Source: an uncultured Loktanella sp.
GTDB taxonomy: Bacteria > Pseudomonadota > Alphaproteobacteria > Rhodobacterales > Rhodobacteraceae
Direction of reading: 5' to 3'
Assembly: GCA_913061335.1 (NCBI GenBank)
Contig: CAJXTP010000079.1
Span: forward strand, 1-11,281
DNA: 11,281 bases
Positions 6,706 through 11,281 of this stretch are shown in pieces (the first letter of the stretch is position 1; each line of letters begins with the position of its first letter). The position numbers and the translations under genes are program-made. Under the pieces are notes generated by a model. That model made no database searches and was not told the DNA's origin. It worked only from the letters and a program-made list of their open reading frames with translations.

Positions 6706-7635
6706 ATGAAAAGTAAATTCTTCCTGTCGGAATTTTTTAAGAACAACGGCGCTGTAATGGGCAGTCTTTTGATCGGGCTTGTCGGGTTTTGGTTGATCTT
6801 CCTGATCATCCTGCCGCAACTTTCGATGTTGGATTATTCGTTCCGTTTCAATCTGCCCCCTGCGGAACAGGGTGGGCCGAAGGACGTTTATACACTAAGC
6901 AATTATGAACATCTTATCTATGGGTCTGACATCACGCATCAAACCTATAACTCGGTCGATCTCATGGTTTTCGTGCGCACCATCATCGCCGCGATGTTAG
7001 TGACGATCTTCAATATATTCCTATGCTATCCGCTGGCGTATTTTCTAGGGCAATCAAAGGGGTCCGGCTTTGTGCGGCTTTTGGTCGTGCTGCTGATCAT
7101 TCCCTATTGGATCAACGAAATCCTACGTGCTTTCGCGTTGCGGATCATTTTCGGGGACAGTGGTCTTTTGAACGAAACGCTGATGTTCTTGCATCTTACT
7201 GAGGCGCCAATTGATTTTATCCGAAAAGACATCGCGCTATATGCTGGTCTTGGCTATGCCTACATCCTGCTGATGTTGTTCCCGATGTATAATGTCATCG
7301 AAAGCTTGGATCGCAATCAGATTGAAGCGGCCCGCGATATGGGTGCCAGCTGGATGCGCATTCACCGCCGCATTGTTATTCCTCATGCGAAACCAGGCAT
7401 CGTTTCAGGTGCGACGATGGTGTTCATGCTGTCAGCAGGCGCATTGGCTGCGCCGCAAATCCTTGGCGGACCAAGCAGCCTGTGGTTCACACAATTGGTC
7501 TATCAGTGGTTCAATGACTCTCTAAATTGGCAGCAAGGCGCGGCCTATGCGATTGTGCTTCTTGTCTCGACTATCGTCATCGTTTTGACGGTGATGCGCT
7601 TCTTTAAAGTGAACATGGGAGACATTGGCAAATGA
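6706..7635 (+). CDS. PotB-like ABC transporter permease
   Basis: This 309-residue inner-membrane protein is one half of the import channel. About six membrane helices can be seen (near residues 18-38, 88-114, 122-148, 176-200, 231-252 and 278-300), the usual PotB/CysTWA-type count. The EAA loop that couples to the ATPase is clear: EAARDMGASWMRIHRRIVIP (207-226), with the conserved Gly at 213. GGGGCGG stands a few nt before the ATG. The 3' end overlaps the next permease by 4 nt (ATGA), so translation is probably coupled. The periplasmic loop between helices 1 and 2 (about 45-85) is somewhat long and hydrophilic, as in other PotB-like proteins. Substrate cannot be read from it; see the binding protein and the downstream phosphodiesterase for context. 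Confidence 0.9.
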   Translation: MKSKFFLSEFFKNNGAVMGSLLIGLVGFWLIFLIILPQLSMLDYSFRFNLPPAEQGGPKDVYTLSNYEHLIYGSDITHQTYNSVDLMVFVRTIIAAMLVTIFNIFLCYPLAYFLGQSKGSGFVRLLVVLLIIPYWINEILRAFALRIIFGDSGLLNETLMFLHLTEAPIDFIRKDIALYAGLGYAYILLMLFPMYNVIESLDRNQIEAARDMGASWMRIHRRIVIPHAKPGIVSGATMVFMLSAGALAAPQILGGPSSLWFTQLVYQWFNDSLNWQQGAAYAIVLLVSTIVIVLTVMRFFKVNMGDIGK

Positions 7636-8882
7636 AGTCGGATTCACTTATTCGCATCGCACTGGGTGCGTATCTGCTGATCTTTTTCAGCTATCTTTTA
7701 GGTCCGTTGCTGGTGATGAGCCTCACGGCGTTCAACTCGGCTTCATTCCCGTCTGTGTCACCGTGGGCCTGTTTTACCTATGAATGGTTTGATGTGCTTT
7801 TGCGCGACAAACACATTCGCGACGGAATCTATTACAGTGTTATTATCGGCATCGGCACGGTCACCCTATCGGTCTCAATGGGTCTGGCTGCATCGATTGT
7901 ATTGACGCAGGTTTGGCCGCGTTTGAGGTCAACTTATTATACGCTGATCATTGCGCCGATTTTGATACCCGGCGTCGTGCTTGGTATTTCGACATTGGTG
8001 TTCTGGGACCGCGTCGGCGCGTTCTTGGGTGTCAGCGACGAGACGGCCTTGTATGGGCTGTTTCACAACGGGTTATTCCTAACCATTCTGGGGCAATCGA
8101 CGTTTATTGCGTCCTACGCCATGTTGGTGTTTGTCGCGCGTTTGCAGCGGTTTGATACTGGTTTAACTGAAGCCGCGCTCGACCTTGGCGCAACGCATAC
8201 GCAAGCGTTTCGCAAGATCCTTTTGCCGTTTATGCGCCCCGCAATAGCGTCGGCAGCGGTGTTGGCATTCTTGGCCTCGTTTGAAAACTATAACACAACG
8301 ACGTTCACGATCATCGACTACAAAACGCTGACCACTGTGTTGGCGCAAAAGGTGCGTTTGGGGATCAATCCATCGATTTCCTCGCTTGCGTTCATCGTCA
8401 TCGTCCTGACAGTTTTCGCCGCCCTCGTGTTTGAAGCCACGCATCACAATCGCAAGCGCAAGGATGCAATCGCGCAGGGTAAAGTCACGCCAGTAAAGAA
8501 GGGCATTTTGCCGCCGTTCATGCATGGAAATGCTGCGGCCTTCGGTCTTGTGGCGCTGGCTTGCGTGGTGATTGTGATGATCGGCACGGCCGGTAAGCAT
8601 GATCCGCAAGTATGCAAAGCGGATGTGCGTGAAGCGCGTATGCTTGAGACAGAACGGCGTATTAAGGTGCTCAATGAAACGCGCGCCCTAAGAGAGCAAT
8701 CGGAGCCTGCTGAGAGTACGCCAAATAAGCCGGCGCTCGCCCCCAGCGGGGCATTTGGCGGCGTGTTTGCGCCAACCAACCTGACAGAGGACGACGCGGA
8801 GCCCGAAACGGAAACGCCGAAGGGCGGCAGCGGGGCGTTTGACAATGTGTTCGCGCCAACCAATCTGGACACTGAGGACTAA
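7632..8882 (+). CDS. PotC-like ABC transporter permease with extra membrane helix and repeat-bearing C-terminal tail
   Basis: Residues 1-275 form a normal PotC-type permease. About six helices can be seen (near 8-34, 66-93, 101-122, 140-168, 203-218 and 248-268), with an EAA loop TEAALDLGATHTQAFRKILL (179-198). The family usually ends at about 260-280 residues, but this protein has 416. The extension holds a basic linker (272-290), a predicted seventh helix AAAFGLVALACVVIVMIG (301-318), and a charged stretch that may be helical or coiled (about 330-358). It ends in a Pro/Glu-rich tail with two copies of SGAFxxVFAPTNL (372-384 and 400-412). If helix seven is real, the tail lies in the periplasm. 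The frame shows no sign of a shift, and the stop is followed at once by a hairpin. The start overlaps the previous gene by ATGA. Permease identity is firm; the role of the tail is unknown. Confidence 0.88.
   Translation: MKSDSLIRIALGAYLLIFFSYLLGPLLVMSLTAFNSASFPSVSPWACFTYEWFDVLLRDKHIRDGIYYSVIIGIGTVTLSVSMGLAASIVLTQVWPRLRSTYYTLIIAPILIPGVVLGISTLVFWDRVGAFLGVSDETALYGLFHNGLFLTILGQSTFIASYAMLVFVARLQRFDTGLTEAALDLGATHTQAFRKILLPFMRPAIASAAVLAFLASFENYNTTTFTIIDYKTLTTVLAQKVRLGINPSISSLAFIVIVLTVFAALVFEATHHNRKRKDAIAQGKVTPVKKGILPPFMHGNAAAFGLVALACVVIVMIGTAGKHDPQVCKADVREARMLETERRIKVLNETRALREQSEPAESTPNKPALAPSGAFGGVFAPTNLTEDDAEPETETPKGGSGAFDNVFAPTNLDTED
8745..8867 (+). repeat. Tandem coding repeat in the PotC-like tail
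   Basis: Two 39-bp units (8745-8783 and 8829-8867) begin 84 bp apart and encode SGAFGGVFAPTNL and SGAFDNVFAPTNL. They differ at several synonymous positions (GCA/GCG, TTT/TTC, AAC/AAT, for example). The peptide is therefore better conserved than the DNA, which suggests selection on the protein rather than a fresh duplication. Confidence 0.8.
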
Positions 8883-8885
8883 TAT

Positions 8886-8913
8886 ATTCGGCCGCCTTTG
8901 ATGGTGGCCGAAT
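8886..8913 (+). terminator. Hairpin between the PotC-like and GpdQ-like genes
   Basis: ATTCGGCCGCC and GGTGGCCGAAT form an 11-bp stem (one G-U pair) with a 6-nt loop, starting 3 nt after the permease stop codon. Only TTT in a short TTTACC follows, so termination would be partial at best. It could separate expression of the phosphodiesterase from the transporter, or protect the upstream mRNA end. Confidence 0.5.
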
Positions 8914-8932
8914 TTACCGACTGAAAGTTGCC

Positions 8933-9730
8933 ATGCTGATTGCACAAATAAGCGATACTCACCTTTCTGAGCGGGGGCAAAAGACCTGCGGTGTTGCGCC
9001 AATGGCCGACAACCTGCGGCGTTGCGTCGAAAGCATCAATGCATTTGACCCAACGCCCGATGTGGTGTTGCTTTCTGGTGATGTGACGAACAATTTTGCA
9101 GTCACTGAGGCGGAACTGGCGGTGGAAATTCTGGCGGGCCTTGCCATGCCGTTGTTTGTTGTTCCAGGCAATCATGATGATCGCGCGGTATTGGCTGACG
9201 TGTTTGGCCCCGCGCGTTGCAGGCTGAGTGAGGCAGGTTTTGTTGACTACGTCATTGAAGGATACGCGTTGCGGATTATCGCGCTTGATACGCTTCACGC
9301 GGGTTATCCGGGCGGGCAATTTGACACGTCGCAACGCGATTGGCTGCGTGCGCGGCTTGATGAAGCACCGGATCAACCAACGTTAATTTTTGCGCATCAC
9401 CCGCCGTTGAAACTTGGGGTGCCAGAAACTGATCAAGACGGGTTTGTTGGTGTTGATGCGCTTGGCGATTTGATCGCAGAGTACACCAACATCGAGCGGT
9501 TCTTATGTGGCCACGTGCATCTGCATACCAACACGCGCTGGCGCGGAACGATGGTGACGACAGCGCCGAGTATTGGGATGCAGCTTGCCTTGAATTTAAA
9601 GGACGCGTCTGACTCCAAATTCCTTTTGGCGGACCCTGCGTACCTGCTTCATTGCTGGACGGATGAACAATCTTTGATCACCCATCATATTCAGGTGTCA
9701 AATCTGGAAGGGCCATTCGAATTTTCCTAA
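8933..9730 (+). CDS. gpdQ: GpdQ-like metallophosphodiesterase (glycerophosphodiesterase-type)
   Basis: This 265-residue calcineurin-like phosphoesterase belongs to the class III phosphodiesterases (GpdQ, CpdA). It likely cuts a phosphodiester such as a glycerophosphodiester into glycerol-3-phosphate and an alcohol. The two-metal site is complete: D8 and H10 (SDTH), D50 (SGDVTN), N80 and H81 (PGNHDD), H156 (FAHHPP), H194 and H196 (CGHVH). These numbers nearly coincide with the published Asp8, His10, Asp50, Asn80, His156, His195 and His197 of Klebsiella/Enterobacter GpdQ as I recall them, and the length (274 there) is close. The start MLIAQISDTH also resembles GpdQ's MLLAHISDTH. There is no signal peptide, so it should act in the cytoplasm on imported substrate. 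It lies 50 nt after the permease, across a hairpin, and is the last gene of the series. cAMP phosphodiesterase (CpdA) activity is the main alternative. Confidence 0.8.
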   Translation: MLIAQISDTHLSERGQKTCGVAPMADNLRRCVESINAFDPTPDVVLLSGDVTNNFAVTEAELAVEILAGLAMPLFVVPGNHDDRAVLADVFGPARCRLSEAGFVDYVIEGYALRIIALDTLHAGYPGGQFDTSQRDWLRARLDEAPDQPTLIFAHHPPLKLGVPETDQDGFVGVDALGDLIAEYTNIERFLCGHVHLHTNTRWRGTMVTTAPSIGMQLALNLKDASDSKFLLADPAYLLHCWTDEQSLITHHIQVSNLEGPFEFS

Positions 9731-10108
9731 GGAAGCCAATAAATTAGCGGTTCCGTTAAGCAAACTAGAGAGTGCTGTCCAAATCTGACGTCTTACTCAG
9801 CCGATCCCACTTTCGCTTACTAACAATATCCAAAGGAACGCCCTGATGATCACACCTCCATTTGGTATCGATATCAACTCAAGATGCTCGTTTGGAGAGC
9901 CGACAAACAAAGGTTTGTAAGCGGCAGTTTAATCTTTGATCGGGCGAAGATCGAAAAAAAATGTGACGGCACTGATTGACTGCATTCGCTTTCCTACAAT
10001 CTAAACCTTGATCTGGTTGCAAACCTTTGGCAAACGACTTGTGACATCCTTTTGAAGGCGGCCAAGCTGGTTGCCCTTGCCATTCGACCGACCCTTTGGA
10101 GCGCGCCT
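9731..10108 (+). other. 378-bp intergenic region before the MYG1-family gene
   Basis: No convincing coding frame is seen. The region holds an imperfect hairpin at 9899-9925: ACAAAC/GTTTGT (6 bp, loop AAAG), extended by GCCG/CGGC across a 3-nt bulge. TTTAATCTTT follows, so it could be a weak terminator for the GpdQ-like gene. A possible promoter for the next gene is TTGACT at 9976-9981 with TCTAAA 18 nt on; TACAAT at 9995 matches -10 better but sits too close (13 nt). The T-poor A-run at 9954-9961 has no stem placed for either strand. Confidence 0.4.
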
Positions 10109-11026
10109 ATGACCATCACACATCTTGTCACCCATTCTGGCGGCTTCCATGCGGACGAACTGTTGTCTTCTGTCGTGCTCACGCGCCTGTTCCCGCAGGC
10201 GGTGTTGCTCCGCAGTCGGGATCGGCAATGGGTTACGCCGGCGGCCAATAAGATCATTTATGACGTCGGGGGCGCCTATGATGGCGATGCGCAAATCTTT
10301 GACCACCACCAACGTCCTGGCCCGCTGCGCGAGGATGGCCAACCGTTTAGCTCTTTTGGCCTGATATGGGCGCATTATGGGCGGGCATATCTGGCATCGA
10401 TGGACGTGCCTGCGGATGACATCGCAGCAATCCATACCAAGTTTGACACCAAATTTGTGCTGCCGATTGACCTGCTGGACAACGGCGCAATGGAACCGTC
10501 TGTTGCGGGGCCGCTGTCGATCCTGACTTTGCCCGCACTTTTGGGAAGCTTGAAGCCAGTATTTGACGACACGTCGCCAACGGCTGACGACGACGCCTTC
10601 ATGAAAGCCTTGCCTATTGCACGGAGCTTTGTTGAAGCTCAAATCCTTAACCTCGCAGCAAAAAACAGGGCGCAGGGCATCGTAATCGAGGCAATTTCCA
10701 AGGCAGGAACTTCGCCCATACTCGAGCTTCCCATGGGCATGCCCTACCGCACTGCGCTGGATCAGGCAGAGGCCGACCATATGCTGTTCGTGATCCACCC
10801 GCGTGGCGATGACTGGACCCTCAATGGCATCAAACTGTCAAATGATACCTTCGAGCAACGCGCCGATCTACCGGCAGCTTGGGCTGGCCTGACGGATACA
10901 GCGCTCGAAGATGCGAGCGGTGTCAAAGGCGCCAAATTCTGCCACAACGCGCGCTTTATTGCTGTTGCAAGCACACGTGATGGGATTTTGAAGATGGCTG
11001 ACATTGCAGTACAAAACGTTCAATAG
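10109..11026 (+). CDS. MYG1 family protein (UPF0160, DHH-like predicted metal-dependent hydrolase)
   Basis: This 305-residue protein belongs to the MYG1 family, conserved from bacteria to humans; eukaryotic MYG1 has been reported as a 3'-5' RNA exonuclease. The signature motifs are VTHSGGFHADE (7-17, with H8, H14, D16), DVGGAYD (52-58), FDHHQRP (64-70, the DHH-type metal ligands) and LPIDLLDNG (118-126). The C-terminal half has the usual W.GL (258-261) and FCHNARFIAVA (277-287) blocks, and the length is typical for bacterial members. GGAG at 10097-10100 lies 8 nt before the ATG at 10109, which is preferred over an in-frame TTG at 10052. A 378-bp gap with a hairpin separates it from the upstream genes, so it is probably its own unit and not part of the transport pathway. 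The activity of the bacterial protein is not established. Confidence 0.9.
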   Translation: MTITHLVTHSGGFHADELLSSVVLTRLFPQAVLLRSRDRQWVTPAANKIIYDVGGAYDGDAQIFDHHQRPGPLREDGQPFSSFGLIWAHYGRAYLASMDVPADDIAAIHTKFDTKFVLPIDLLDNGAMEPSVAGPLSILTLPALLGSLKPVFDDTSPTADDDAFMKALPIARSFVEAQILNLAAKNRAQGIVIEAISKAGTSPILELPMGMPYRTALDQAEADHMLFVIHPRGDDWTLNGIKLSNDTFEQRADLPAAWAGLTDTALEDASGVKGAKFCHNARFIAVASTRDGILKMADIAVQNVQ

Positions 11027-11077
11027 GGGCGCATTCTGTGAAGACTCTTTTTGATCTAGGACCTGATCACTGATTCA

Positions 11078-11093
11078 ATTTCCTTAGGGAAAT
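11078..11093. repeat. Short hairpin downstream of the MYG1-family gene
   Basis: ATTTCC and GGAAAT pair perfectly around a TTAG loop about 50 nt past the stop codon. A second short stem, GAGGC-CCC-GCCTC at 11120-11132, follows with TGTTTAT after it. Either could end the MYG1 transcript, but neither has a proper T-run. Confidence 0.3.
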
Positions 11094-11146
11094 GGGCAGC
11101 GATGTTGGGAATAAATCAAGAGGCCCCGCCTCCTGTTTATGGGGGG

Positions 11147-11184
11147 GAATGGGCGTCACGCAGTAAGCTGAATGACGCCCATTC
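11147..11184. terminator. 12-bp-arm hairpin between convergent genes
   Basis: GAATGGGCGTCA and TGACGCCCATTC form a perfect 12-bp stem around a 14-nt loop, which itself holds a CAG/CTG mini-stem. It lies 6 nt past the stop codon of the minus-strand gene and between two convergent genes, the classical place for a bidirectional terminator. Neither strand has a T-run after it (C-rich on the minus side), so termination strength is uncertain. Confidence 0.55.
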
Positions 11185-11190
11185 GGACCG

Positions 11191-11281
11191 TTATGAAGGT
11201 GACATCATCATGCCTTCATAGGCTACCATGTGTTGTTCTGATCCTTCGTCGCGCAAGGATACAATCGCTTGGTATTCGTCC
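11191..11281 (-). CDS. Hypothetical protein, C-terminal fragment
   Basis: An open minus-strand frame enters from the right edge and stops with TAA at 11191-11193, giving the last 29 residues. They begin DEYQAIVSLRDEGSEQH and end in VAYEGMMMSPS. The stop is followed closely by the strong hairpin at 11147-11184, which supports it as a real gene end. I do not recognise the family from so short a tail. The gene is convergent with the MYG1-family gene. It could be chance, but the downstream hairpin and amino-acid make-up favour a real coding end. Confidence 0.5.
   Translation of the reverse strand, partial: DEYQAIVSLRDEGSEQHMVAYEGMMMSPS

Noticed and set aside
8444..8872. 142-residue minus-strand frame with an apparent internal repeat (RLVGANT)
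   Set aside because: The repeat is only the reverse of the GAFxxVFAPTNL coding repeat; no independent evidence of coding.
4328..8882. Plain spermidine/putrescine uptake operon (potDABC)
   Set aside because: The family match is real, but PotD's acidic amine contacts appear replaced and all neighbours are glycerol-phosphate enzymes. I kept family names and left gene symbols empty.
10001..10798. 265-residue minus-strand open frame opposite the MYG1-family gene
   Set aside because: It has no recognisable motifs and a Cys/Arg/Gln-rich make-up typical of an antisense shadow; the opposite strand carries all MYG1 motifs.
1..11281. tRNA, rRNA, CRISPR array, transposon or integrase
   Set aside because: I looked on both strands and saw no cloverleaf-like motifs, spaced repeats, terminal inverted repeats or transposase/integrase motifs.

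Overview
The window looks like chromosomal DNA of a marine alphaproteobacterium, most likely a Rhodobacteraceae (roseobacter-type) species. This rests on the protein flavour, the moderate GC content and the gene set; no rRNA or other taxonomic marker is present, so it is an inference.

Layout. Positions 1-428 (minus strand) hold the N-terminal 142 residues of a GabT-type class III aminotransferase that runs off the left edge. Its upstream gap contains a palindrome over a good -10 box. Positions 601-1368 (minus) encode a GlpR-like DeoR-family repressor. It is divergent from a long plus-strand gene series at 1444-9730. The 75-bp divergent gap carries three AGTCA elements spaced exactly 21 bp apart, a good candidate operator. 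The plus-strand series contains, in order: a GlpA-like FAD dehydrogenase with a C-terminal BFD-type [2Fe-2S] domain; a second FAD/NAD(P) oxidoreductase overlapping it by 8 bp; a 219-bp leader; a Tat-exported PotD-like solute-binding protein; a perfect 13-bp intercistronic hairpin; a PotA-like ATPase; a PotB-like permease; a PotC-like permease with an unusual C-terminal extension; a second hairpin; and a GpdQ-like metallophosphodiesterase. A 378-bp gap then leads to a separate MYG1-family gene (10109-11026). The right edge holds the last 29 codons of an unrecognised minus-strand gene, with a 12-bp-arm hairpin between the two convergent genes.

How it may work together. The regulator resembles GlpR, the dehydrogenase resembles GlpA, and the phosphodiesterase resembles GpdQ and has no signal peptide. 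I therefore infer that the ABC transporter, which automated annotation would call spermidine/putrescine uptake, may import an intact glycerophosphodiester. The GpdQ-like enzyme would release glycerol-3-phosphate (G3P) in the cytoplasm. The flavin oxidoreductase pair would oxidise it to dihydroxyacetone phosphate, and G3P would act as inducer by relieving GlpR-like repression. The binding protein appears to lack the acidic amine-recognising residues of PotD. This pathway is a hypothesis, not something the sequence proves.

The oddest single item is the PotC-like permease. It carries about 140 extra residues: a predicted seventh membrane helix, a charged segment, and a tail with two copies of a GAFxxVFAPTNL motif. 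I found no tRNA, rRNA, CRISPR array, insertion sequence or integrase.
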